A program made the position numbers and the translations under genes. Below, piece after piece: positions 23,734 to 35,840 of a stretch of DNA of 64,000 bases. The notes under the pieces are model-generated. The model saw nothing but the letters and a program-made list of their open reading frames with translations, ran no database searches and had not been told where the DNA came from. Positions within the stretch are counted from its first letter, which is position 1. Every line of letters begins with the position of its first letter. Source of the stretch: Harmothoe impar (taxonomy: Eukaryota; Annelida; Polychaeta; Phyllodocida; Polynoidae); assembly GCA_947462335.1 (NCBI GenBank), contig OX381721.1, forward strand, positions 11,669,910-11,733,909. The letters are read 5' to 3'.

Positions 23734-26308
23734 GAGACGGGTTATTTATGGTCATGGGAAAACTGTAGGAAGAGATGAGCAGTGAAGGTAGAAGATGGAT
23801 ATTGATGTCTTTTAGATGGGTGGTATTAAAGATGGACTGCTCTCCACTTCATGATACATGAGCAGCTCAGTTTACACCCCATCCATACACCCGCCACCAT
23901 ATCCACGACATATGGCCAGGGATGGGGCCATAATGACTAGTACTGGTAGACCAAGACCATTTTTGAAAGTGGCACCTCCTGATTTCTCGTTGAGAGTAAA
24001 CTATGACTTTCTTTTATAAATGTTCAGCCTATGTATATGATGGTTATCTCCTTTGGGTCAACATGCATTTCAAACCATAGCCATAACTACAGCTTATGCC
24101 GGTAGTATCAGGTTAAATCCCAAAATAGTGTCACTGCAAGGGGAGAAATATTTAGGTAACCATATCAAATTCTCCATTTTACTGCATTATTCACGACGAC
24201 CATCAATCCTTATCATTATGGCTTTTACCGCGGATCAATCATAAAACATGATCAGAGCTTAACGGAAATCCCTTTATCTTTAATTTCTTAGTACCTTTGC
24301 TCATGGTGATGATAAGATCAGACCCCCGTTGGCACCGATGATGAATACAGCTAAACAGTAATAAATGTGGTGGTGACAGCACCTGAAGACAGGCCCACAC
24401 ACACCACCTGTCTAACTAAGCCTATCCATCACACACATAGACCCTAAATCAACCCCAATCCATCAGGCCTAGTCCCCATCCCACTGACGCCCGCCTAACA
24501 GGCTTATAAAGAGCGGACTGGGTCGGAGCAGGGCTGGGCCCAGATCTAACACTGTCAACAAGGCCCAGCCAGGACACTGGGTGCACCAGGAAGGAAGGAA
24601 GGAAGGGAATGGAATGGGTAGGGGGGAAAGAGTAAGAAGCAAAAGATAGGGAGGGGCAGGGGCAGGTTAGAGAACAGGGGGACAGTTGTGGGGTAATGGG
24701 AGAATGAGGGAGGCATGGACAAGGAGAGCGAATAAGGGCAGGAAAGGCAGGGTTGATAAAGGTGATGACAGGTAGACGAGGAGACATGCAGGACAGGTGA
24801 CTGCAGGGGGGGGGCTATGTCTGGCGGGAGGTCGGTTGATGGCCGCGACCCTGGCGAGGGACGCAGGCATTAAACATGGGCTCCTTCCGGTCAGCATTAA
24901 GTCTGTATTAGTCTGTACAGTGGGCACCTGTAGGGTAGCCCCGGGGGCAGTATTAATACGGTATTTAATTAATAGCTGAGGGGATTTATAAATACCGGGT
25001 ACTTGTGCTGGACATTGTACTTTATCTGTACATGTATACTGAAAGTATAGGTTATTGTTCCTGTCGTGTCTAACCAGCTCTCCCAGACAATGAGACTTTA
25101 CTCCAGCCCAATCTATTCTAACCTGTTCCCCGATACCTAGTTCATGCATGTTTTCCTTACATCCAAAAGGGTGAGCAGTGTCTGTGCTAGTGCATGGTAG
25201 TAGCTCTGCAAATAAAAACGTCTATAAATACGCCTGTGAAACAGAATGCCCTGCCATTCTCTTCTGAGCGAATCGTGAGGATCTTAGTATCCTGGAAAAA
25301 GATATCAGCTGAGCACAAATACCACTTAAATTGGGACAGGGGAGTCATCTCAGCTGGAAATAGTCATGGGGGCTTTGCTGCTGTGACATGAAACTGCTTC
25401 ATTTCTTCTCTGGTGTTCACTTTGATGAAACTTCATGTTAATAGATTTGACTGGCACTAATTGTTCTTTTCCTATACTACCTATCTGGCGATGACTCCGT
25501 CAATACAACGGCAGGGTTAAAGCTCGAATACCCCCGATAAGCCAAAGAAACTGTTCGCATTCAAATTCGCTGTGTCATCAAATTGTACATGAATCATCAT
25601 GTCTCTCGTCCATTTTTAACTTTGCCATATTATGCCACTATGACATTGCGGACGCCAGCGGTCAACCATCGCTTTCCGCTTTTTTCTGTGGACCAATTAT
25701 TATCCACTTGATATGAGCTTCTAGGCCTGTCGTGGTCGCACTACAGTTAGACTCCCTGCAATAATTAGACTGATATTCCACTAGACAAGTCGACACTCCT
25801 GACCTTCTCGCCTTGTCTACTTTTTCATTTTCCATCCACGCAGTGTTTACAACGTCTTGATCCGAGGCTTCCTGAGTTCAGGAGAAGGGAGATAATTATA
25901 AAAGGTAATAAGGAACAATTATCTGTACACCTAGGATTCAAGGTGATGCGGTATGATTATACAGTTGCTCTACTCGTACCTAGGACCCATACTTAAGATC
26001 TACCTATTCTGAAAATAGTCAAGCCTCTCTGAATTTAGCAGTAACTAATGGAACAATCCTTGGATTGCATCAGACATTTCAGCATTTGCAATATGGGATT
26101 ATAAATCATCCTATACGCTCCAACCTCCCCACCTCTTAAGGTCTCTAGCTCTGTACCGTGCATGCAGCGTCGTCCCAGCGCCTTCCGGCTGCGTTATACG
26201 TCTTCGTCAGGCTGAGAGCCGTACACGGGCAGTGATAGATCAGTGCACAAAGTGACACAGAGCAGCCGGCGGGGGCCCAGAGCGATCACAGCACGCATAG
26301 GGAGTAAC
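23734..26308. other. Noncoding stretch with purine tract
   Basis: 24590-24780 is a G/A-rich tract (AAGGAAGGAAGG, GGGGAGGGGCAGGGG). A GC-richer patch at 26130-26300 (CGTCGTCCCAGCGCCTTCCG) could be regulatory but shows no clear word combination. No supported gene. Confidence 0.4.
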
Positions 26309-26920
26309 GGTGGGAGCTGCTCAGGGGCCACTAACCTGAGCGACTCGGCCACAGGTAGTATATATGGGGACTACAGTGTTAAAGGTGTGAGCAGCTCACC
26401 GGCCACTAACCTGAGCAACTCGGCTACAGGTAGTATATTATATCCATGGACACTACGGTGTTAAAGGTAGGAGCAGCTCACCGGCCACTAACCTGTGCAA
26501 CTCGGCTACAGGTAGTATATATGGGCACTATACAGTGTTAAAGGTGGGAGCAGCTCACCGGCCACGAACTTGAGAAAATCGGCTACAGGTAGTATATATG
26601 GGCACTACAGTGTTAAAGGTGGAAGCTGTTCACCGGTCACTAACCTGAGGGACTCGGCTATAGGTAGCATATATGGGCACTATAATGTTAAAGGTGGGAG
26701 CTGCTCACCGGCCAACATAGCCTGAGCGACTCGACCACAGGTAGTATACATGGGCGCCGGCTACTAACCTGAGCAACCCAACCACAGATAGTACATTGAC
26801 ACTACAGTGTTAAAGGTGGGGAGCGGCTCACCAGCCACTAATCTGAGCAGCTCGGCCACAGGTAATATATATGGACACTACAGTTCTAAAAACTGCTCCC
26901 TGAGCAATTCGGTCTGCTGC
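26309..26920. repeat. About 77-bp tandem repeat, eight diverged copies
   Basis: Each unit contains GAGCAGCTCACCGGCCACTA, ACCTGAGCAACTCGGC, ACAGGTAGTATATATGGGCA and CTACAGTGTTAAAGGTGG. Divergence between copies is 10-25 percent, and one unit near 26710-26815 is rearranged. The palindrome GAGCAGCTC in this unit recurs elsewhere in the window outside the array. Confidence 0.9.
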
Positions 26921-27370
26921 GGTGCTGTGGTGTTACGTCTACTACTGGTGGTAGGGGAGAGTGTGCAAGTACCGTCACAAACACATGAATGGCGACAAAG
27001 CCTATCGATAAATCAGGCGCTCTCTGTGCCCTTTACTTTACCCCGACATCAGTGTTAATACTGCAGACACTCACAGACGTTAATGACTACCTGTAGGGGC
27101 CTGGGACCCCCAACTTGCCCAAGGCTGGGGTAATAATAATGCACTGTCATGGAGCCTGGAGAGATGAGGGTTAAGTTCAGGGTGGCTGGCGGAGGCACAT
27201 CTAAGGCTGACTTCTACATCACCATATTCCTCCATGGTGCTCTGTGAGCCTGCCCATACTACACCCATTAATAACCACTCCCCACCAACACAAGACACCG
27301 TGAAATTGAAGTCCTTGATAAATCTCACCCCCACCCTACCTACCGCCAGATTAGGGAACCAATCTAGACC
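26921..27370. other. Noncoding stretch upstream of a promoter-like patch
   Basis: Unique-looking sequence. The minus-strand frame across 27080-27472 overlaps the promoter words of the next entry and has no family features. Confidence 0.4.
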
Positions 27371-27372
27371 AG

Positions 27373-27431
27373 TCACGTGACAAAAACGCGCATGCGCGAA
27401 GGGACAGGGCTTTGAAGACGAGCTCAAAATG
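27373..27431 (+). promoter_or_regulatory. Core-promoter-like patch: E-box, NRF1, YY1/ATG
   Basis: GTCACGTGAC (E-box CACGTG at 27374-27379), a perfect NRF1 palindrome GCGCATGCGC (27388-27397) and AAAATGGCCGC (27426-27436, YY1-like word overlapping an ATG) follow within 60 bp. This arrangement is characteristic of animal housekeeping promoters with the start codon close to the transcription start, and it points to the plus strand. Confidence 0.5.
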
Positions 27432-27590
27432 GCCGCAGGGTCTGTGCAGCAAATGGCGCATAAAAACACCATTTTGGGAGGCGAATTCGACGAATATGGT
27501 TCTTTGAGTGGCCACAGGGACCCTTGGTTTTTGTTGGTGTGTCAGGGAGAGGCTGAGGGAGTGCCTATAACCGGGAGGTTGAGGCCGTAA
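27429..27590 (+). CDS. Candidate first coding exon after the NRF1 promoter
   Basis: The ATG at 27429 (AAAATGGCC) opens 53 codons (starts MAAGSVQQMAHKNTILGGEF) ending in TAA at 27588. A donor-like TTG/GTGTGT lies at 27537 in phase 0, so the true exon may be 27429-27536. The product is not recognised. Support is the promoter context and the start context, not homology. A strong donor-like GAG/GTGAGG at about 27676 could belong to a following short exon. Confidence 0.3.
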   Translation: MAAGSVQQMAHKNTILGGEFDEYGSLSGHRDPWFLLVCQGEAEGVPITGRLRP

Positions 27591-29005
27591 AGACGGTTTA
27601 TAACAAGCATCAACTTGGACATCTCCTGCTGCATCAGCACAGATTTATTCACCTGGAGTGGATGGGATCAAGATGAGGTGAGGACCATCTATTATGGATG
27701 GGTGACTTCCAATTACATGACATTGTGTTATATTGGGAGGTCATGATATCCTGGGATTAATTAAACTGAGGTCATTATCTTCCACTGGATTTTTTTAAAT
27801 CAACATGACAATAATTGTCTAGATTTGGAATTGAATATGCCACTCATATTTTATCCACTGTTTCTAATCGCTATTTCTAACTGTAAAAATGAATTGATGT
27901 AGTGAATAGACACCTGGGTACAACAATGGTTCTGTTGGAGTGCGTGAACGTTATTATATGCTCCAACCCAATCAGGCCATATAGGTTTGTCTGGTTTGGT
28001 AGCATAAGCACTAAGACAGCAGCAGCAGTATGCAAACATAACCTCCTCACTGACTCCCATCGCCTATGATACACTACAAAGGTAGACCCCGTCCTCCCTG
28101 AACTCACTGTTAAAGAAACGCTCTCCTGATCGACCCCCTTTATCTCTGTACACTGCCTTATCCCCGGAGTATCATCACACTCTCCGGTGCTGGAGTAGAG
28201 AATACGACCTGTGCAATATCGCCTCCCCTTTCATCCCCGATGAGCGCCACCATTGGGGCCCATGATAAAGGACTGTTGTCAGGCAGATAGAGTTAGAGTG
28301 TGGGGGATGGGGATGAGGGGGATTAGCTTCCTGACCATGCCTCGGTAACATGGGGTACATAAGGTGGGACCTCTCATGGCAAAGTACCTTAATTCTATTA
28401 GTCCTATCTGAGATCTATAGGCGGCTACGGGGGCAAGTTCATTGGTATTCAGCCCCCTTTATGTGGTACAGCTGGTTCTAAATTGAGCAGGAGAATGATC
28501 TGTGGTGGTTTGCGGGAGAGGTAGCTATATGGTACAAACGTATTCTATGTCTCTATGCTAAGATAAAGGATGTACAGTATAGGCATTAAAACGTATACAT
28601 CATCTTATCATTAGTAACATGGAATTGCAGTATATCTAGTCTAACATTGAGGAAGACAGCAGATTGAACAGAGAAAGTACATGTATGTGCTCGATTCTCC
28701 ATGGGCTTGATAGGATTAGCTTCTTGTGTTAATCTAATCCGCTAATACATCGTGGTATCAGGCAAGGCAGGAGGGTGACACGCTGGGAGATCTCTACACA
28801 GATCCTGAAAGATGGTGTCCACAAAAAGGACAGTATTCAGCTACTGTGTCTCTCTAATGTGAGACAATGAGACAGAAGGAGGTGGAAACCCAATTGTACG
28901 GAGAGGTGATCCTTCCTCTATCGGTGCTGATCATTCTACAGCTTCTGTAGCCTGGTACACTATGTGTTTGCGGTCATGGCACTACTATACCCCCTATGCC
29001 CAGTC
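27591..29005. other. Noncoding stretch, possible intron
   Basis: No repeat or family feature recognised. It may be intron of the gene starting at 27429. Confidence 0.4.
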
Positions 29006-29586
29006 AAAGATGGGTTAGGAGCTTATCATTGGGTCGATTTCATTTTTCAGTCACACAATGAATACATGCTCATAATGTTCATATAGATAATGTGTGTAAC
29101 AGTTTGAGTCATTTTGATACATTTTATAAAATGCAGGGGAACCCTTCTCTTAATAGGGGGCCTAAGCGGAAACGGATCTAGTATTAAACGTTGCCTGCAT
29201 TCAGATGCATTTGGGGACCAGGTCAGTAGGCCACAGTGCTGGAGAGATAGGGAGTGTGACATACATGTATCCACTTTACTGGGTTATGTCAAATCCCTTT
29301 TGAAATAACAAATACTTTGGATACAAAGGCATAGCCTCTGGTGATATTTAGCAATAGAAAGGATTTAACTTAACTCAGTAAAATCTCTCCAGCACTGTAA
29401 GCTATTGACCTTGTCCCCAGTTGCATCTGTTTTGAGCCTAGTTTTGATACTAGATCCGTTTCCGCTTAGGCCACCTATGGAGCTGGGTCCCCTGACCTAT
29501 GCTGACCATGATTTGCCCTTTATTTTATGGATTTATCAGTATCGCAATATCGACCCCAAAATAATTAGCTCCTAACCCATCTTTAA
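29006..29586. mobile_element. 581-bp foldback element
   Basis: The outer ends AAAGATGGGTTAGGAGCT (29006) and its exact complement (to 29586) bound a structure whose halves pair along most of their length. GGCCTAAGCGGAAACGGATC at 29159 matches perfectly in reverse at about 29453-29472 as part of a 26-bp perfect arm, and CAGATGC...GTGCTGGAGAGAT near 29204-29250 pairs with 29376-29420. No coding frame. This is a foldback/MITE-type element; superfamily unknown and no clear target duplication. Confidence 0.75.
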
Positions 29587-32550
29587 CCGCCTACTGCTTA
29601 AGACCTCTGCAGACCTCACTCTCCTCCTGTGGTCTCATTGCCGAGACTGATTATCTACCGCTCTGATTTAGAGCCAATAACTGATCTGAATTACTCCATA
29701 TCGTCATATCTTATTGACTCCCTAACTGGGTTTCCCAATAGCACCGCTCTGAACCAGCCTACCTACAGGACGTTAGGGCCCTCCACACAGCCTTCTAACA
29801 CAGTATAGAAGACTTTCGAGCTACTCGAAGCCTACACTCCGACGGTAGGAGGTGCTCAGCAGCAAAAAGGCTTCTCTTCCATCAGCTTCTTACTAAGAAA
29901 CAGTCTGTAGCCTTCTGGGTTCTACTAAGGACGGGTTAGTTCCAATTAGGGCCACCAGGTCTGGAGCAGCTCATTAACAGCAGGCTGTATAGAGGGGAGC
30001 AGCTCGGAGCAGCTCGGGCATGACCTACTTACTCTGATGGTAGACCCAAGGCATAGGGATTTAGCTGGAAACTCATTTCCTAATGTATTAGATTTGGCAT
30101 TAATAAAGTTGAGTTAGGGAAAATCGGAAATGTATTATACTATGGTGGGTGGGCTGTAAATCTGAGTACCACAATACCAGGATAATATACCCCTGCCTCT
30201 TTATAAACGATATATCAAAATCATTCCAATATGTAGCACTTATTCTAGATGCACATGTCGAGATGGAGGTTCTGTTTTGCTACTATCTTTTAATGACTAT
30301 TGGCTAATGCACTCTATAAACGTTTAATTATAGGGACAGTAAAATTACAATTAACTGTGAAGGTTTTCATGACATTGAAGCAGTCCTTTCACGTCTTAAT
30401 GGGGTGTTTGTATCAGAAACCCGCCTTCCTTGATTCCTATTCTGGTTCAGCTATTCACTGATGATGAAAGAAGACACAGATAAAATCTCCACTTAGCCCA
30501 CAGATAAGCGACACATCCGATTCCCAGATCCCTCCTTTAGATTTTGAACTTCTTAACCAACTTCTTTTTCCTCTGAGCACAAGACAGCATTCATGCATTT
30601 TGTAGGGTCGCTCTCTTTTCTGATCCTCAAGAAGGAACATGTGAAGCTCATTGAGAAGGCACTTTTGCTGGGGAGATCTCAGGTTAATCTTTCTAAGCCT
30701 GAGACTAAGCCTAAGATGCTCACATCATAATGTGACATATACTGGGAAAAAGAACCTTAATGCACCCTGCACTAATGTCCCTTTTCGCAGATCGTGTTAC
30801 CCACTATCTGACCTACCTGTACCTTGAGGTGTGGAGTATGTGATAGGAAACTCACCTGTAGGGAGAGATAACACAACTTTAGTATGGGATATACAATCTT
30901 TGTGGATATTATATTACATGAACATGTATGATATTTTACCTCTAATCAACAAAGGTCAATGTAGCATTTCATAATACGTGATAATACAAATAAACGGATG
31001 CATCACAATTGAGGAAAGGTCAATCTGAACTATACTCTGCTGGCGGTTATTGCACTGTAGAGAACTGAACTTATATCACGTTAATTATGCTTTATATACC
31101 AACATGTAGGGGGATTAGAAATACTGTCCCCTAAAAGGATTGGAATTCGGTGCCATTTGCATAATGCCTTCAATTGAACAAAGTATAATCATACTGTATG
31201 AATGAAAGGGTGCGTCACATAAACATATCATATTCGCCTATAGAATCCTTATATTCACCAAGACAGACGCGGATCGGAGATGGAAAGAGGTCATATTCTC
31301 TGAGTGGTTAGGTTTTCGAGCATTACAATCATCTCCTATGGGTGAACCGTGACATAAAACTGGGGTTTATTATCGGGGCGATAAAAGCTAATGCTAGTCG
31401 CTCCGTCCCCTCATGTCCCATTTATTGGAGTAGCTCTGAGGGCCTCTGAGTCAGTCACAACAGGTGGGTGTCTGTTTATACGTTTGTAATAGGACTTTGT
31501 TCCAGCAACACCATCTTGTATAGGGGCTACTGTCAATGAATAAGGTTTGGGATTTCACCTGCATTATAGATGTAAAAGATGTATAGTCTGTATAAACAAT
31601 GTACCATAAGTGGCACTTTGTGAAGCCCTTCAGCAAGACCAGACTAGTAAGCCATTTAGAATGTAGATTTGCCTCTTGTGAGGATCCAGTTTACTCTGAG
31701 ACCTGTGTCAGTGCTGGACCGCCCCACTACCCTCTGACCTCCCGGCCATGTATTGCTCCCCACCGGCTTATTATCCTGCCCAGCCTGTGAGCAACTCGCC
31801 CCATGAGCTGCTCATAAGGAGGCTGGGTGAGCTGCTCACCCACCCAGTCACCAGGGGGCGGGGCAGCTGCGGCACCACCTGGGTAGTAGTATAGGGGGAT
31901 AGTATGGACATGGAGGAGGGGGAGGGCATTAGTGATTATTCCTCGAGTATCTAAAGTAGTGTGTTATCCTCAGTTCAACCAGTTAGTTTCGCTGTTGACT
32001 TCCTCACTTAGTTTGTCATAGGATTTTAGTTTATTCGGTCACATGTGTGTGTTTCTTGTTGTCTTTCCGCTTGCTCGTTATATTAACATTGTTCGGTAGT
32101 ATGTGTGGTGGAGGTGGTGCCCCATTCAGCAATCCTACATCCTTTACTAATAATGATGTGACTTCCTCTTTGGTCATTTCAGCTGATCAGAACAGATGAT
32201 TTATATGGACAACCAGTATGAATCCGACCACTATCGCACCGACATCGGACCAGCTCATCCCCCAAGTACACGCACAATGTCGTCTGGGCGGCTGAAATAG
32301 CACCAATATTAGAAAGCATGTGTGCTGTATTTCTGTCAAAGAATAAAACTACGCTAAAATAGCATGCCATAGTGGGAACTGTAGATTATGGTAAAGGGTG
32401 GGTGGGGTGGGGCATAGGCCAGGCTGGGTGAGGTAGGGCAGGGAGGGGGGTGAGGTGAGGGAAGTGGTAGAGTGGAGAGGCTGCACAAGGAGAGGGAGTG
32501 GGTCATGGAAGAAGGCAATTCTCTTGTTGCCTTGCCTTCAAATCGTCCAG
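29587..32550. other. Noncoding stretch, possibly holding decayed repeat
   Basis: 29600-30060 reads weakly like decayed LINE sequence between endonuclease and RT (plus-strand fragments such as AKRLLFHQLL), with many stops; I do not annotate it. 29955-30022 holds three GAGCAGCTC words within 70 bp. 31790-31870 repeats GAGCTGCTCA-type words and is GC-rich. No supported gene. Confidence 0.35.
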
Positions 32551-32644
32551 CAATGAGACGGTGCTGTGGCTATAGGGACGTAGCGGGTCAGCTACAGCGC
32601 TGTGTTGGCAATAGCAGCTGCGGATGGGAACTAAAACATTGCAG
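32551..32644 (+). CDS. Candidate internal exon, cysteine-rich, unidentified
   Basis: The acceptor-like tract TTGCCTTCAAATCGTCCAG ends at 32550 and a donor-like CAG/GTATCT follows at 32645. The 94-bp interval is open in one frame with five cysteines (RRCCGYRDVAGQLQRCVG then NSSCGWELKHC). Extracellular cysteine-rich modules look like this, but no family is recognised and no neighbouring exon with matching phase was found. Confidence 0.25.
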
Positions 32645-34068
32645 GTATCTGAACATGTTCACACTGACTACCAATCACTGTTGCTAGTATTGCAGCAATC
32701 CTCTGGCAACCAACAGTAGTTTGAGGGGACAATATGGCTGCCTACAAGGTGTGTCCCGTTACAGACCTATAACCGTAAAGTGACCAGTCGTGTCCTGTTG
32801 CGCCCAAAGTGGCTACAGGGGGACGCAGGGTCAAATCACATTTATGACCTCCTCACCGACAGAAATGTGTTTTCTGTCTGGGGGGCCGGGCCTTTATATT
32901 GAGCATAGATCTATATATGTATACTATGTATATCGACTCCTGTCCGGACCCTCTGGTTATGTCTACCTCCAGTTTTATTTTCTCGTTATTCGTATTCATT
33001 TTATCTTTTTTGTTTAACCTTGTGTATGCAGGGAGGGACTACCTGCAGCAGTTTGTGTACGCCTTGCAACGTCTCTATCGCCAAGCTATTGTTATTGTCT
33101 ATAGTTCCATAATTTATCGTACTCCATAATGGCTGGGTAGGCGCAAGGTAAGCTATAGGGGTCAAGATTATTGTCACCTGGGCGTGGCCATTACTTAATC
33201 TGGTACCTCCGAGATAATCACTGATAACAGCTGTCACAATGCATGGATATCAGTTGTACCTGGTAATTCCGCATTGAATAGAGGGAATCATTTCATTGGT
33301 CTAAAATGTATTCCGCTAGTGGCATATAAGGCTCCATTAATCGTTCTGCCTCTCACTACCTTACTAATTCACTCAGCCCCCACTTACTGCTCTCAGAGGT
33401 CCCCTGTGCCCCAGCACAGGAAGGTGCAGAGGTCCTCCATCTGGGGTATACTTTATTACGGCCACCCTCATTATATCATGTACTTCCAAGGACAGCCTCA
33501 GGGTACACTTAACATGTCCCCTATACTGCAATAACCAGTCGCCCTATGTAGGCAGCCATATTGTCCCCCATGACGCCCCTGGCTCCCCACCTATAAAGGT
33601 ACAAGCAATTGCTGCCGGTGGAAATGCCATCATGTCGTTGTATTGAACCCTTATATCCCTCCAGCATGCAGCCTCTAGGCTGCACTTCACATCTTGAGGA
33701 CCAGGCAACGGGTTGTAGGTTCACTTTGACCTCGCTCTGACTTAAAAGGGGTGAAGGGGTTTCCGGTCCTTCTTCGAAAAGTAGGCAAGCCCATTTTCTT
33801 AATCTCCTCCCACCCCACTCTGTCGTAGAAATAATAGGATATTACCCCAGGCCAATTAGCTCCACATCCACAAAATATCAGAATGAGTTTCAAACATGTA
33901 AGTATTAGGAACTCCTATATAATGCCATGTATAAAGGGTGATTTTGCTATCACTTGCATGTTCACTATGGTAACATCCAACATAGTTCACATACTCCGTG
34001 ACAGAGATAAATCCCAGGACGTTGCTTTTGCCTAGTGCTCCTTTCGCCCTCACCAAAAAGGGGCCTAC
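32645..34068. other. Noncoding stretch
   Basis: Plus-strand frames at 32790-33129 and 33274-33534 lack family features or good splice sites. Nothing else recognised. Confidence 0.4.
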
Positions 34069-34368
34069 CTTAGTGCCTGTCTGGTTCTTGTCATGGAGAG
34101 GTCCTGACTGACTAAAGGGATGGGGCTGAGGAAGTGTGTATGGGGGGGGGGGGGGGTGGGGCGGGGTCCTTAGGTCCTCCATATCGTCTAGAGTTAGAGG
34201 CCAGAGACAGGGGGACAAAGGAGGGGGTACACAGGAGGCTCTAGATACCCTAGTACAGTTAAGGCGGCCCTTTAGGTGTAGCCTTCCCCTGCTGCTGCTG
34301 CTGCTGCTGCTGCTGACACTAACCTCCAGGTTATCAGCAGATCCTATATAACAAAGGCCTTTCATCAT
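34069..34368 (-). CDS. Candidate minus-strand exon with poly-Ser and poly-Pro tracts
   Basis: The minus strand is open from about 34368 to a donor-like CTAAG/GTAGGC at 34068. The frame encodes serine repeated eight times (the CTG microsatellite on the plus strand), then LTLDDMEDLRTP, a proline run and HDKNQTGTK. Such low-complexity tracts occur in disordered regulatory proteins. The open frame may also be a by-product of the repeats. The initiator or acceptor is unclear. Confidence 0.25.
34289..34315. repeat. CTG trinucleotide repeat, nine units
   Basis: Nine perfect CTG units. It reads as Ser (AGC) on the minus strand in the overlapping candidate exon. Confidence 0.97.
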
Positions 34369-35520
34369 GGCTCACATTGCCCGTCAGAACTTTGCAGGAT
34401 GAGGTCATTTTGTCTGCTATCTAAAGTGCTTATTATTCGCAGGCTGGAAGTGGCAGTTATTTTTCAAGCAAGTATAGCATCTATATGAGGGTGAATGTAC
34501 CTCATCCTACACGGGATGTATACTGTGGCATAGATGAGGATTCCTCAACGTACTATAATTAAATACCTGTGGGGCTTTATGCGAGTCGGAGGGTGGCTGC
34601 TGGGAGGTAGGTATATACCAACCATTTACCCATCACAATACTTCATATTGGAGCAGATTTCCGAGCCATCCCTCTGAGCCATCTTCTACACAGTCACCCG
34701 AGAGACACAGTAGATAAATATGATAGCCATGCATACAGTCGGTCCACAAGGGATGTACACACATGCCGGTGCCCCATTATTATACATTGGCCTGTGTCAT
34801 TTATCATCACACATCTTCTGTCTCGCTCTGTTATTCCTGTCCCATCCAGCTTTCATCAAAATGTCCTTTCTTCTCCATGACTCCATCCACCCTTCGCCTC
34901 CCCCCTTCCTTTTGCTACACGTCCCCCGTCACCTACCCTCAGAATAGCTGCCCCAGGACTGATGGCTTCAAACAAATTGGCTAAAATGGATTTGGTTCCC
35001 AACTTTAACCTTTCGGTTGGGTCAGGTACATGCGGTTCACGGCCTGCTAATTTGATTTTCTTCTCGCCAGGCCAATTCGGAGCCGATTGGAGCTGGGTGA
35101 AGCTCGGCTTGTGGGCGCCCATGTAATATGAGGGCCTCTTTTATATTCTACACACCGCTTAAATAGATGGTTATAGGCCGCTCCCGTTCACATGCACCTA
35201 CCTGCTCCTTTTATTTTCATTAGCTGTTAATATACTTCTGCGTTTAAGCAGCGATCAGAGACTTTGATTGTAGCGTTTGAGGTTAGAAAGAAAATGCTTA
35301 AGCAAAAAGGGTGTAAGAGAGCGATGTAACAAAAATATGAGCAGCTCAAGGAAAGACAACTGCCTCACAGTGATGGGAGAAGGGCGGGAGTATAACAGCT
35401 CAGCAGTCCAGCGCAAATGCCTGCTGTCAAGTGTCTGCTCTGCATACCACTCTCGTGTCCCCACGACAAGAACGAGAGGAAACGAGAAAAGGGCTGACTG
35501 GTACCTGGTCGGCTAGCGGA
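34369..35520. other. Noncoding stretch
   Basis: No element recognised. A G run (13 bases) lies just left of it at about 34142. The stretch leads into the GC-rich promoter patch. Confidence 0.4.
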
Positions 35521-35840
35521 GCAATATGCGCATGTACCAAGGCGTCGCCGGTAACCAGCAAAGGAGCAATATGGCGGGCGGCCACGTGATCTGTCCGCAG
35601 AGACGCGCCGCCGTTTGTCGTCTGCGCCGGGCGTTCCTGCAGCGTTCCTCTTACCGACTTCCGGCCGGGAGGAACTAGATTACTCCCCTCCCTCCCCCCT
35701 TCCCCAATCTCTACTTACACACTCTCTCTACACCCCCCCGCACCACCACCCTCCTTCTTCCTCTCAAATAAACCCTAGTGGCAGCAGCAGGAGGCGACAT
35801 CCGGATCCACTTTGTGACCACGTGACCCGGGCCACGTGAT
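35521..35840. promoter_or_regulatory. CpG-rich promoter-like region with three CACGTG boxes
   Basis: E-boxes CACGTG occur at 35583-35588, 35819-35824 and 35833-35838, two of them in the identical context GCCACGTGATC (USF/MITF/TFE-type). A YY1-like AATATGGCGG sits at 35568-35577 and an NRF1-like TGCGCATGTACC near 35527. CpG is dense (CGCCGGGCG, CGCGCCGCCG). From 35571 an ATG opens a short Arg-rich frame (MAGGHVICPQRRAAVCRLRR) that stops after 35 codons, which may be 5' UTR or a mitochondrial-type leader. Direction uncertain, perhaps bidirectional. Confidence 0.5.

Noticed and set aside
27080..27472. 130-codon minus-strand frame
   Set aside because: It overlaps the NRF1/E-box promoter words and lacks family features.
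29600..30060. Decayed LINE fragment
   Set aside because: A few LINE-like words appear, but stops are dense and no ordered motif series can be shown by eye.
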